From positions 1-64,000 of the forward strand of contig JAKIVZ010000004.1 of assembly GCA_022750295.1 (NCBI GenBank): a stretch of 64,000 bases of DNA, given 5' to 3'. Below the pieces are notes generated by a model. That model saw only the letters and a program-made list of their open reading frames with translations, ran no database searches and was not told the origin of the DNA. A program made the translations under genes and the position numbers. This DNA comes from Candidatus Lutacidiplasma silvani (lineage in GTDB: Archaea > Thermoplasmatota > Thermoplasmata > Lutacidiplasmatales > UBA184). Positions 49,850 through 58,484 of the stretch are shown here, one piece after another. How positions within the stretch are numbered: position 1 is the first letter of the stretch; each line of letters opens with the position of its first letter.

Positions 49850-51052
49850 ATGGAAGCGGTCGTGCTCGGGGGCGGCGGGCTCACCGGCCGATGCACGGTC
49901 CGGGATCTCGCCCATGGCGGACGATTCGACCGGATCCGCGTCGCCGACCTCGACCTCGGTCTCGCCGAGGCGGCGGCGGCCGCCACCGGCTCCGACCGGG
50001 TGACGGCGGAGAAGCTCGACGTCCGGGACCCGTCGGCCCTCCGGGGGGTCCTGAACGGGGCCGACGTCTGCGTCAATGCGGTCCAGTACACGTTCAACCT
50101 CGCGGTGATGGAGGGGTGTCTCGCCGAAGCGGTCCCCTACCTCGACTTTGGGGGCCTCTTCCACACGACCCGGCGCCAGCTGGCCGAGGATTCCCGGTTT
50201 CGGGACGCCGGGGTCCTCGCCATCCCGGGACTCGGACAGGTACCGGGGGTCTCGAACGTCCTCGCGTTCGAGGCGACCCGAGACCTCGACACGGTCGAGT
50301 CGGTCGTCATCCGCGACGGGTGGAGGGACTTCACACCCAATGGACCCGAGGTCGTGTTCACCTGGTCCCCGAGCACGTTCCTCGACGAGATGATGCTCGA
50401 TGCGATGGTGTTCGAGAACGGGGCGTACCGGCCCCACCCGCCGATGAGCGGGGCCGAGGAGTTCGAGTTTCCGGCGCCCGTCGGTCGGACGACCGTGTAC
50501 CGGACGCTCCACTCGGAGCCGGCCACCCTCCCCGAATCGCTCGCCGGCAAAGGGCTCCGGCATTGCGAGTGGAAGGAGGGGGGCCCGGGGATCGAGGTGC
50601 TCCGAACGATGGCGAAGCTCGGACTGGGTTCGGAGACGGCCCTGGAGGTCCGCGGACAGACCGTGGTGCCCCGAGAGTTCCTGCTGGCGCTCCTGAAGCG
50701 GGAGAAGCTGCTGGGCGCCCCCGAGGGCGTCCACCTGCTCGACTGGGAGGTCTGCGACATCGAGGTCCGGGGAACTCAGGGAGGTTCCCCCGTCGTTCGC
50801 CACGCCCAGGCGAGGTTTCCGCCGCGTCCGGAGTGGGGGTTCACGGCCACCGAGTACGCCGTCGGCGTCGCCGGGGCGATCGGGGCCGAGCTGATCGTCG
50901 AGGGAGCCGTTACCGAAACCGGGGTCGTTCCCCCCGAACGGTGCATCCCGGCCGGCCCGTTCCGGGCCGCGCTGGCCGCCCGCGGGATCGAGACGACCAT
51001 CACCCCCCCCGAACCCCCACTGCGCACCCCCGTTCCGGGAACCGTTCGGTGA
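49850..51052 (+). CDS. Saccharopine dehydrogenase-like NAD(P)-binding protein
   Basis: This 400-residue protein starts with a Rossmann fold, EAVVLGGGGLTGRCTVRDL, then DLDLGLAEAAAAATG and VCVNAVQYTFNLAVMEGCLA, typical of the saccharopine dehydrogenase/carboxynorspermidine synthase family. FGGLFHTTRRQL and PGLGQVPGVSNVLAFE are close to lysine-ketoglutarate-reductase relatives, and the C-terminal substrate domain runs from about 125. The substrate is unknown. Members act in lysine catabolism, homospermidine or carboxynorspermidine synthesis, so polyamine chemistry is possible in view of the neighbouring aminotransferase/aldehyde dehydrogenase block. Confidence 0.85.
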   Translation: MEAVVLGGGGLTGRCTVRDLAHGGRFDRIRVADLDLGLAEAAAAATGSDRVTAEKLDVRDPSALRGVLNGADVCVNAVQYTFNLAVMEGCLAEAVPYLDFGGLFHTTRRQLAEDSRFRDAGVLAIPGLGQVPGVSNVLAFEATRDLDTVESVVIRDGWRDFTPNGPEVVFTWSPSTFLDEMMLDAMVFENGAYRPHPPMSGAEEFEFPAPVGRTTVYRTLHSEPATLPESLAGKGLRHCEWKEGGPGIEVLRTMAKLGLGSETALEVRGQTVVPREFLLALLKREKLLGAPEGVHLLDWEVCDIEVRGTQGGSPVVRHAQARFPPRPEWGFTATEYAVGVAGAIGAELIVEGAVTETGVVPPERCIPAGPFRAALAARGIETTITPPEPPLRTPVPGTVR

Positions 51053-51243
51053 AAATGGGTGGTTTTGGCTCAATCTAGGGTGTTCTCAACCCTCAAAGTA
51101 GCCAATGTAAGACCCAATCCTCCATTGGGTTAATTGTACATCTCACGTGGTGTACTATACCTGCGAACTACCAAGAGTTCCACCCCCACGGCAATCCTAT
51201 ATACGGACCTCCGGCTCCCGAAACCTACTGGGATGTGTTTTGA
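51053..51243. other. AT-richer intergenic region with hairpins and promoter
   Basis: This is the most AT-rich gap in the window. Two small hairpins are present: AGGGT-N7-ACCCT at about 51077-51093 and ACCCAAT-CCTCC-ATTGGGT at 51112-51130. GTACA and TGTAC flank CACGTG at about 51136-51155, an operator-like arrangement. A clear TATA box follows at 51196-51204. The first two could end the upstream transcript; the third could bind a regulator. Confidence 0.5.
51196..51204 (+). promoter_or_regulatory. TATA box for the class III aminotransferase gene
   Basis: CCTATATAC is one of the best TATA matches in the window, centred about 43 bases before ATG 51244, giving a leader near 15 bases. Confidence 0.75.
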
Positions 51244-52866
51244 ATGGAGGAGCGGGAACTCGCCTTGCCCGGCGTCGTCCGGAGCCCGCTCTATGGGCCC
51301 GGGGACGTCGTTCCGCTCCCGGACGCCCCGGTCGAGTTCCACGCCCTAACCGCCGAGGGGTCGGTGGCCCCCCGACCCGACCCCGAACCGGGTCCCAAGG
51401 GCGGGGCGAAGGGAGACGAGAAGCCCCCCTCGGAGAAGTCGTCCCCGAGGGCGGCGGAGAAGGGCGCGGAACGGGACGACAAGGACGCGGAGGAGGTCCA
51501 GCCGCTTCCGATCCCGATCGCCCGACTGGTCCCGAAGCTTCGGAAGAGCGCCCGCCTGTTCGAGGAGGGGAAGAAGCACATCCCCAACTCGTCGAGCTCG
51601 CTGATCCGGGTCGCCTCGTACGACCCGTGCCCCCCGTTCATCGCGCGGGGGAAGGGGAGCCGGATCTGGGACGTCGATGGCAACGAGTACCTCGACTTCA
51701 ATCTCGCCTACGGGTGCCTGATCAACGGCCACGCCCACCCCGAGATGGTCAAGGCGCTCGCCGCCCAGGCCGAGCTCGGGTTCCACTTCGCCGCCCCCAC
51801 CGAGCTCGAGATCGAGGTCGCGAAATCGTTCGAGCGGATGGTCCCGAACACCGAGCGGATCGCGTTCTGCTCGAACGGGTCGGACGCGACGATGAACGCG
51901 ATCCGGATCGCCCGCGCTGTGACGGGCAAGGACGGGATCCTGAAGTTCGAGGGGCACTACCACGGGCAGCACGACTACGCGCTCATCAGCGCCGAAGCGC
52001 CGCCGATCGTCGCCGGCCTCGACGAGTACCCCCGTCCGCTCCCGAACTCGGCGGGGATCCCGCCCGGGATCACCGATTACGTCATGGTCGCCCCGTACAA
52101 CTCGATCCCCGCGTTCGAGCGGATGGTCCGGCGGTACCGGGACCGGCTCGCCGCCGTGATCCTCGAGCCGATCATGGCGAACTCCGGCATCATCCCGCCC
52201 GCGCCGGATTACCTAAAGCGGCTCCGCGAGATCACGCGGGAGAACGACCTCCTCCTGATCTTCGACGAGGTGTTCACCGGGTTCCGGGTCGCTCCGGGCG
52301 GCGCCCAGCAGCTGTACAACGTCGAGCCCGACCTCTCGTGTTGGGCGAAGGCGCTCGGCGGCGGGGTCCCGATCTCGGCCGTGTCGGGGAAGGCCGAGTT
52401 CATGGACCTCATCGCCCCGGGGCGGATCTCGTTCGGCGGCACGTACTTCGCGAACAACCTCTCGCTCGCCGCGAGCCTCGCGAACCTGAAGATCCTCGAG
52501 CGGGGCGGCGAGGGGCTCTACGAGCGGTTCGGCCGGATGACCGACCGGCTCCACAAGGGGATCGAGGAGGCGGCCCGGGACACGAAGGTCTCGGCGCTCG
52601 TCCAGTCGGTGAACGGGATGCTCCAGTTCTTCTTCACCCGCCGGAAGAAGATCACGAACTACCGCGAGTCGCTGCAGATCGACTGGAACCTCTACCTGCG
52701 GAACCACCAGTTGCTGCTCGACAAGGGGATCTACATCCACCCGGACAACTACGAGCGGATCACGTTCTCCTCGGCGCACACCGACAAGGACGTCGACACG
52801 CTGATCGAGAAGATCCACGAGACGTTCACCGAGTTGCGGACGCTACCCCGCGACTACCTCCCCTGA
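51244..52866 (+). CDS. Class III aminotransferase, glutamate-1-semialdehyde-mutase-like, with N-terminal extension
   Basis: This 540-residue PLP enzyme has an N-terminal extension of about 90 residues; residues 41-85 are Lys/Glu/Pro-rich and probably disordered. The core begins RLVPKLRKSARLFEEG and matches the HemL/class III fold (ARGKGSRIWDVDGNEYLDFN, then FCSNGSDATMNAIRIA, FEGHYHGQHD, and LIFDEVFTGFR with the cofactor Asp). The Schiff-base lysine is K369 in CWAKALGGG. Class III enzymes include HemL, putrescine and GABA aminotransferases. Position next to a peptide-type importer and two aldehyde dehydrogenases favours a catabolic aminotransferase over haem synthesis. Confidence 0.87.
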   Translation: MEERELALPGVVRSPLYGPGDVVPLPDAPVEFHALTAEGSVAPRPDPEPGPKGGAKGDEKPPSEKSSPRAAEKGAERDDKDAEEVQPLPIPIARLVPKLRKSARLFEEGKKHIPNSSSSLIRVASYDPCPPFIARGKGSRIWDVDGNEYLDFNLAYGCLINGHAHPEMVKALAAQAELGFHFAAPTELEIEVAKSFERMVPNTERIAFCSNGSDATMNAIRIARAVTGKDGILKFEGHYHGQHDYALISAEAPPIVAGLDEYPRPLPNSAGIPPGITDYVMVAPYNSIPAFERMVRRYRDRLAAVILEPIMANSGIIPPAPDYLKRLREITRENDLLLIFDEVFTGFRVAPGGAQQLYNVEPDLSCWAKALGGGVPISAVSGKAEFMDLIAPGRISFGGTYFANNLSLAASLANLKILERGGEGLYERFGRMTDRLHKGIEEAARDTKVSALVQSVNGMLQFFFTRRKKITNYRESLQIDWNLYLRNHQLLLDKGIYIHPDNYERITFSSAHTDKDVDTLIEKIHETFTELRTLPRDYLP

Positions 52867-52979
52867 GCCGGCCCCGTCCGCCGCGCCCGACCCCGGGCCG
52901 GGCGCCCGTTCCGTCGGCGGCGTTCGACATCTCTTTCTATCGGACGGAGGTTCCCCGCCCAGTGCCGCCCCGGGGAGCC

Positions 52980-53009
52980 ATGCCCCCCGACCGACCCCGG
53001 CGGGGGTGA
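52980..53009 (+). other. Nine-codon leader frame before the importer operon
   Basis: ATG 52980 opens MPPDRPRRG and stops at 53007-53009, four bases before the TTG start of the first permease. A TATA-like TTTCTATCGG lies at 52934-52943. It may be a coupling or attenuation leader, or chance. Confidence 0.25.
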
Positions 53010-53012
53010 GCG

Positions 53013-54038
53013 TTGGGCCGCAATCCGAGCGACCTCCTGATCTTCATCGGCAAGCGGCTCCTCCAGCTCGTCCCCGTCATCATCGGCGTCATCCTGCTGA
53101 CGTTCGTCTTTACCCATCTCGACCTAACCAACGTCTGCAGCGAGTGGTACACCCACGCCGGGGCCGGCACGATCGCCAACTGCAAGCGGACCGTCGACCA
53201 GCCGTGGACAACGCAGCTGTCCGAATATTTCGTCAACCTCGCCCACGGCAACTTCGGAGCGACCCAGTTCGGCACTCCGGTCGGTCCCTCGGTCGCGGCG
53301 TACCTCCCCGCCACGCTCGAACTCGTCCTCGCGGCGTTGTTCCTGATGATCGTGGTCGGGATCCCGCTCGGGGTCGTCGCGGCGCAGTACAGCGGCCGGT
53401 GGGGCGACCACCTCGTGCGGCTGTTCTACCTGAGCGGCTGGGCGACCCCGACGTACCTCGGCGCGGTGATCGCGGCGGTGTTTCTCGCCCCGTTCCTGGG
53501 CCTCCCGACCCGGGGTGACTTTTCGACGGCGACCGTCCCATTCCCCCAGTACACCCACATGTCGGTGGTGGACGCGCTCCTCGCCGGCAATCTGCCGTAC
53601 ACGGCCGACGCAATCTCCCACCTCATCCTCCCGGCGGCCGTCCTCGCGTTCATCAACATGGGGATCGCGACGCGGATGACCCGTGCGTCGATGCTCGAGG
53701 TCCTTCCCCTCGATTACGTCCGCTCGGCCCGGATGAAGGGGCTCAGTGAGTTCTGGGTCCTCTACAAGCACGCGCTCCGCAATGCCCTCATCACCACCAC
53801 CACGGTCCTCGGGATCACGGCGGGGGGACTCCTCGCCGGAACCGTTGTCGTCGAGGAGGTGTTCGACTGGCCCGGCATCGGCCAGTACGCCTACGACGCG
53901 ATCGGCGGGGGCGGGTCGACGCCGAACTTCGCCGGCGCGATCGCCGTCGTGATCATCTTCGCGATCGCGGTCGTCGCCGCGAACTTGATCGCCGACATCC
54001 TGTACGGCGTCCTCGACCCGCGGGTGGACTGGAGGTAG
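53013..54038 (+). CDS. Dipeptide/oligopeptide ABC importer permease, DppB type
   Basis: This 341-residue permease has six membrane helices, the first at about residues 8-30, then a large external loop with a Cys pair (NVCSEW and ANCKR, about residues 41-56). The DppB core TLELVLAALFLMIVVGIPLGVVAA follows, and the coupling motif YVRSARMKGLSEFWVLYKHALRNALI docks the ATPase. It ends DPRVDWR as the family does. A TTG start is used; the shorter alternatives would cut helix 1. It is the first of four importer genes in tandem. Substrates of the family include peptides, nickel, opines and polyamines. Confidence 0.93.
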   Translation: MGRNPSDLLIFIGKRLLQLVPVIIGVILLTFVFTHLDLTNVCSEWYTHAGAGTIANCKRTVDQPWTTQLSEYFVNLAHGNFGATQFGTPVGPSVAAYLPATLELVLAALFLMIVVGIPLGVVAAQYSGRWGDHLVRLFYLSGWATPTYLGAVIAAVFLAPFLGLPTRGDFSTATVPFPQYTHMSVVDALLAGNLPYTADAISHLILPAAVLAFINMGIATRMTRASMLEVLPLDYVRSARMKGLSEFWVLYKHALRNALITTTTVLGITAGGLLAGTVVVEEVFDWPGIGQYAYDAIGGGGSTPNFAGAIAVVIIFAIAVVAANLIADILYGVLDPRVDWR

Positions 54039-54044
54039 CGCTCG

Positions 54045-55073
54045 GTGGCCGGCCCTCCTCCCTCGATCCCCCGTCGGCTTCTCGCGGGCCTCGGGGTCCT
54101 GTGGCGCGTCCTCCGGTCGAACCCGCTCAGTCTGTTCGGCTTCGTCCTGATCGTCGTCATCGGGGTCGTCGCGCTCCTCGTGGTCGTCGACCCGCCGCTC
54201 CTCGTCCCCTATGGTCCCCAGCAGCTGACCGGGGCGTACCTCCAGGGACCGTCGTCGAAGCACTGGTTCGGGACCGACGCGAACTCGTTCGACATCTACT
54301 CGAACGTGATGCTCGCGCTCCCGCTCGACCTCGGGATCGGCGTGCTCGTCGCCGGCACCGCGCTCCTCGCCGGTGGCTCGCTCGGGCTGCTCGCCGGGTT
54401 CTTTGACGCGCCGCGCACCGTCGGCGGGGCGGCGTCCGTCGTCATCCTCCGCGTGACGGACGTGTTCCTCTCGTTCCCGAGCCTGATCCTCGCCCTCGCG
54501 CTGACGCGGGTCCTCGGGCTCGGCGTCGGCCCGACGGTGCTCGCGATCGGCCTCACCTGGTGGCCGTTCTACGTGCGGCTGGTCCGCGGGGAGGTGCTGG
54601 CGGTGAAGAATCTCCCCTACGTCGTCGCCGCGCGCGCCTCCGGCGTCTCGGAGTGGCGGATCCTCGGCCGCCACGTTCTCCGGAACATCCTCGAGCCGGT
54701 CGTCGTCTACTTCACCCTCGACATCGGGACGGTTCTCGTCACCTACTCGACGATCGGATTCGTCGGCGTCGCGAGCAAGTACCCCGGCCCCCAGCCGGAA
54801 TGGGGCGCGATGCTCGCCTTCTACCAGAGCTCCGGCGCGATCAACGCCTACCCGTGGGAGGTGCTCGCCCCCGGCGCGGCGATCTTCGTCACCGTGTTCG
54901 CCTTCAGCCTGCTCGGGGACGGCCTGCGGGACATCCTCGACCCGAGGACCCGAAGGGCGTTCGTCCGCAGCACCACCGGCCATGAGCCGCCGAGCGAGGT
55001 GCCGGCCGCGACGCTCCCATCCGGAACCGTGCCGAGCGTCGGCGTGAGCCCCGACCGCGGAGCGACGACGTGA
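54045..55073 (+). CDS. Dipeptide/oligopeptide ABC importer permease, DppC type
   Basis: This 342-residue permease begins with membrane helix 1 (LSLFGFVLIVVIGVVALLVVV), carries the DppC segment KHWFGTDANSFDIYSNVMLALP, and has the coupling motif YVVAARASGVSEWRILGRHVLRNIL. FGTDxxGRD is altered to FGTDANSFD, a change in the substrate-side loop. The last 35 residues form a Pro/Thr/Gly-rich tail. The GTG start lies six bases after dppB, and the stop overlaps the ATPase start by four bases. Confidence 0.92.
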   Translation: MAGPPPSIPRRLLAGLGVLWRVLRSNPLSLFGFVLIVVIGVVALLVVVDPPLLVPYGPQQLTGAYLQGPSSKHWFGTDANSFDIYSNVMLALPLDLGIGVLVAGTALLAGGSLGLLAGFFDAPRTVGGAASVVILRVTDVFLSFPSLILALALTRVLGLGVGPTVLAIGLTWWPFYVRLVRGEVLAVKNLPYVVAARASGVSEWRILGRHVLRNILEPVVVYFTLDIGTVLVTYSTIGFVGVASKYPGPQPEWGAMLAFYQSSGAINAYPWEVLAPGAAIFVTVFAFSLLGDGLRDILDPRTRRAFVRSTTGHEPPSEVPAATLPSGTVPSVGVSPDRGATT

Positions 55074-56224
55074 CCGACCCGGTCCTGCGGGTCGAGGACC
55101 TGTCGATCGCCTACACCGTCGGCGCCGGGACGTTCCGGGCGGTCAGTGGGGTCTCGCTCGACCTCCACCCGGGAAAGGTCGTCGGGATCGTCGGTGAGAC
55201 CGGCTGCGGCAAAAGCACCCTGGCCCAGGCGATCCCCCGGCTCCTGCCGGAGCCGCCGGCGTCGATCGGGCACGGCCGCATCGTCTTCCGCGGAACCGAC
55301 CTCGTTCAGGTCCCGAAGCGCAAGCTCCCGATGATCCGTGGGACCGGAATCGGGATGATCTTCCAGGAGCCGCTGAACTCGCTGAACCCGGCGTACCGGG
55401 TGCTCGACCAGATCTCCGAGTCGATCCGGATCCGCCACTACCGCGACATGGGCTACGTGCGGACGTTCGTGGGGGGCGAGGTGCCGTTCGACTACTCCAA
55501 GCGGCCGACGGCGACCGTGACGGGCTCGCTCGCGAAGGGGATCATCCCCGACGGGGCGCTCGAGGAGGCGGCGCGCGACCGGTTGCGGACGCGTTCGGAG
55601 TTCCGCAACGAGGTCCTCGAGTACCTTCGCCTCGTCCGCATCAACGACCCCGAAACGATCCTCCGGCTCTTCCCCCACGAGCTTTCCGGCGGGATGCGCC
55701 AGCGGATCATGATCGCCATGGCGCTCTCGGAGCGCCCGTCGGTGCTGATCGCCGACGAACCGACGAGCGCCCTCGACGTGACGATCCAGGCGCAGGTGCT
55801 GACGCTGATGAAGGAGTTGATCGACGAGGTCAACACGGCGGTCCTGTTCATCAGCCACGACCTCGGGGTGATCGCCGAGACCGCCGACGAGGTCGGGGTG
55901 ATGTACGCGGGCCGGATCGTCGAGCAGGGCCCGGTCGCGGAAGTGTTCCACGACCCCCGGCACCCGTACACGAAGGCGCTCCTTCGCGCGGCCCCGAACC
56001 GGTACAAGTCCGACGGTCCGCTGAGCGCGATGGCCGGGAACGTTCCGAACCTCGCGAAGCTCCCCGATGGGTGCGCGTTCCACCCCCGCTGCCCGCTCGC
56101 GCGCCCCGCCTGCCGGGCGGTGGTGCCCCCGCTTGCCCCGCTCGCGGGGACGTCCCCGCCGCCGGACATCTCGGCGCACAAGAGCGCCTGCTTCTTTCCC
56201 GACGAGGTCCCGGGGCTTCCGTGA
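55070..56224 (+). CDS. Dipeptide/oligopeptide ABC importer ATPase, DppD type
   Basis: This 384-residue ATPase has Walker A GIVGETGCGKSTLAQ, the Q-loop FQEPLNSLNP, signature LSGGMRQRIM, Walker B VLIADEPTSALDVTIQ and the switch His in ISHDLGVIAE. The C-terminal oligopeptide/dipeptide region has CAFHPRCPLARPAC, which in the family binds an iron-sulfur cluster. About 70 residues inserted between the Q-loop and signature (around 125-195) make it longer than usual. GTG overlaps the previous stop and the next gene overlaps its stop in the same way. Confidence 0.94.
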   Translation: MTDPVLRVEDLSIAYTVGAGTFRAVSGVSLDLHPGKVVGIVGETGCGKSTLAQAIPRLLPEPPASIGHGRIVFRGTDLVQVPKRKLPMIRGTGIGMIFQEPLNSLNPAYRVLDQISESIRIRHYRDMGYVRTFVGGEVPFDYSKRPTATVTGSLAKGIIPDGALEEAARDRLRTRSEFRNEVLEYLRLVRINDPETILRLFPHELSGGMRQRIMIAMALSERPSVLIADEPTSALDVTIQAQVLTLMKELIDEVNTAVLFISHDLGVIAETADEVGVMYAGRIVEQGPVAEVFHDPRHPYTKALLRAAPNRYKSDGPLSAMAGNVPNLAKLPDGCAFHPRCPLARPACRAVVPPLAPLAGTSPPPDISAHKSACFFPDEVPGLP

Positions 56225-57279
56225 GCGGAGCCGGGCCGCTCCTCGAGGTCGAGGGGCTCGAGAAGCACTTCCCGATCACCCGGTCCCTGGGCGAGGTCGT
56301 GGGCCGGGCGAAGCCCCGCGCGGTCCACGCCGTGGATGGGGTCTCCCTCACCATCCGTCCGGGCGAGACGGTCGGGCTGATCGGAGAGTCCGGGTCGGGA
56401 AAGACGACGCTCGGCTGGCTCGTGGCCCGACTGCACGCGCCGACGGCCGGCACCATCCGGTTCGGGGGAAACGACGTGACCCACCTGAGCGGCAAGGCGT
56501 TGCGGCACTGGCGAAGCCACGTCCAGGTCGTCTTCCAGGACCCGGTCGGTTCACTCGACCCCCGCCTGCGGGTCTGGCAGATCATTGGGGAGCCGATCCG
56601 GGCCCAGACCGGGGCCTCCCGCACGCAAACCCGGGCGCGCGTGGAAGCTCTCCTCCCGACGGTCGGCCTCCCCATCGATTGCCTCGACCAGTACCCGCAC
56701 GAATTCTCCGGCGGCGGCCGGCAGCGCCTCTCGGTCGCGCGCGCGATCTCCGTCGACCCTCAGCTGATGGTCCTCGACGAGCCGACGAGCGCGCTCGACG
56801 TTGCCGTCCAGGCGCAGATCCTCAACCGCCTCGTCGAGCTGCAGCGGGAGCGGAAGATCGCCTACCTGCTGATCACCCACAACGTCGCGGCGGTCCGGTA
56901 CGTTGCCGACCGGGTCGCGGTGCTCTACCTCGGCCAGCTCGTCGAGCTCGGCCCGGTCCGCGCCCTCCTCGAGCATCCGGTCCACCCGTATACGAAGGCC
57001 CTGCTCGCGGCGGTCCCGGTCCCGGACGCCCGGCGCCGGAAGCTCCGCTACCGGATCCAGGGCGACATCCCGAGCCTGGTCGACCCCAAGCCCGGCTGCC
57101 GGTTTGCGCCGCGATGCCCGTTTGTGATCGACCGGTGCCGGGTCGAAGACCCGATCCTCCGGCCAGCCCCGGGCGCCGCCGACCGACTCGTCGCCTGCCA
57201 TCGGGCGGAGGAGGTCGGCGACGTACCTCCCGAGGCGCTCCTCGCTCCCGCGCCCTCGGCCTTGTCGCCGACCCCGTAG
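56221..57279 (+). CDS. Dipeptide/oligopeptide ABC importer ATPase, DppF type
   Basis: This 352-residue partner of the upstream ATPase has Walker A GLIGESGSGKTTLGW, Q-loop VFQDPVGSLDP, Walker B MVLDEPTSALDVAVQ and switch His in LITHNVAAVRYVAD. The C-terminal Cys cluster CRFAPRCPFVIDRC is intact. The signature reads FSGGGRQRLS where SGGQRQR is standard, a Gln-to-Gly change in the ATPase signature whose effect is unclear. GTG 56221 overlaps the previous stop by four bases and fits the family length; a longer frame upstream is unrelated. Confidence 0.94.
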   Translation: MSGAGPLLEVEGLEKHFPITRSLGEVVGRAKPRAVHAVDGVSLTIRPGETVGLIGESGSGKTTLGWLVARLHAPTAGTIRFGGNDVTHLSGKALRHWRSHVQVVFQDPVGSLDPRLRVWQIIGEPIRAQTGASRTQTRARVEALLPTVGLPIDCLDQYPHEFSGGGRQRLSVARAISVDPQLMVLDEPTSALDVAVQAQILNRLVELQRERKIAYLLITHNVAAVRYVADRVAVLYLGQLVELGPVRALLEHPVHPYTKALLAAVPVPDARRRKLRYRIQGDIPSLVDPKPGCRFAPRCPFVIDRCRVEDPILRPAPGAADRLVACHRAEEVGDVPPEALLAPAPSALSPTP

Positions 57280-57398
57280 CGTCGCCCGCCTGCGAAGCGA
57301 CCGGGACGCTCTCCCCGCCCGCGGCGGCGCCCTCGGGATGGGTTCGCCCGCGGTCGGTCGACGGTTCCGGTCGGCAATGCTGGGGAAACGGGCGCCGG

Positions 57399-58364
57399 TC
57401 AGGGGACGGTGAACACGACCCGTCGCTCGGTCGCGGTGTCGGCCCAGGCGGACTCGACGTCCGCGAGCGGACGGGCGTCGAGGTCGACCCGGAACCGCTC
57501 CGACGCGGCCGCTTGGAGGAACTCGGAGATGCCGTGGACGATCTCGGGGATGGACGAGCTGCCGATGCCGGTCCCGACGATCTCGACCCCGGAGCTCCGG
57601 AGCTTGGCCGAAGGGAGCGAGATCGTCGGCCCCGACAGCTCGCCGATCGTCACGTAGCGGACCCGCGTCCCGCCCCGGGGAGCCCCCGGGCCTCCAAGCG
57701 CGTCGATCAACACCTCCGCGGACGGGCCCCAGAGGTAGTCGAGAACGACCCCGACGTTCGCGTCCCGGGCCGCCGCGCGGACCGAGTCCCGGAGGGCGTC
57801 CGGCGGTTGGTCGAGGGAAAGGACGACGTCGGCACCGAGCGCCGCGACCTCCCGAAGCTTCGGCGCGGACCGTCCGGTGGCAATCACCGATCGGGCCCCG
57901 AGGTGCTTCGCGACCTGGACGGCCATCCGACCGGCGTTCCCGGTCGCCCCGTTCACGAGGACCGAGTCGCCCAGTGGGATCCGAGCGTACAACGTGAGGG
58001 GGACCCAGCAGGACATCCCGGAGATGGCGGAGGCCGCGGCCGTGGTGTCGTCGAGCGAGTCCGGAACCGGGGCGAGCTGGGAGGTGCACACGGCCGCCCG
58101 TTCGGCGAGGGAGCCGAACGGCGGGCGCGGGAGCATGAAGTAGACTCGGCGGCCGTCGGAGGTCCGGCCCACCCCATCGATTCCCGGGACGAACGGCACC
58201 GGGGTGTCCGAGGTGTAGTGCGTCCCGAGCGCCCGCCGGCGGACGATCGGGCTCACCGCGCTCGCGGTCACCGATACCAGGGTCTCGTCGACAGCGGGGC
58301 TCGGCTCGTCGAACTCTCCGTACTGCGGTGGGCGTCCGAGCGCGCGAACGACGGCGGCCTTCAT
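57399..58364 (-). CDS. MDR-superfamily alcohol dehydrogenase-like (quinone-oxidoreductase type)
   Basis: This 321-residue protein belongs to the medium-chain dehydrogenase/reductase superfamily. An N-terminal GroES-like domain (KAAVVRALGRPPQYGEFDEPSP, with PVPFVPGIDGVGRTSDGRRV) is followed by the Rossmann motif VLVNGATGNAGRMAVQVAKHLGA. Zinc ligands of classical alcohol dehydrogenases are missing, so it is probably an NADPH-dependent quinone or enone reductase. It is transcribed against the importer operon, on the same strand as the binding protein, with 120 bases between them. Confidence 0.85.
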   Translation of the reverse strand: MKAAVVRALGRPPQYGEFDEPSPAVDETLVSVTASAVSPIVRRRALGTHYTSDTPVPFVPGIDGVGRTSDGRRVYFMLPRPPFGSLAERAAVCTSQLAPVPDSLDDTTAAASAISGMSCWVPLTLYARIPLGDSVLVNGATGNAGRMAVQVAKHLGARSVIATGRSAPKLREVAALGADVVLSLDQPPDALRDSVRAAARDANVGVVLDYLWGPSAEVLIDALGGPGAPRGGTRVRYVTIGELSGPTISLPSAKLRSSGVEIVGTGIGSSSIPEIVHGISEFLQAAASERFRVDLDARPLADVESAWADTATERRVVFTVP

Positions 58365-58484
58365 GGTGTCCCCCCGACGGGACCCCGAGTTGGGGGCATT
58401 ACGTTGCGCCTACCGGGAGATTTCCAAGCCCGGAACCCACGGTCGACCCGGGAGACCGCAGGGCGGGACGCGGCCGGCCGCCCG

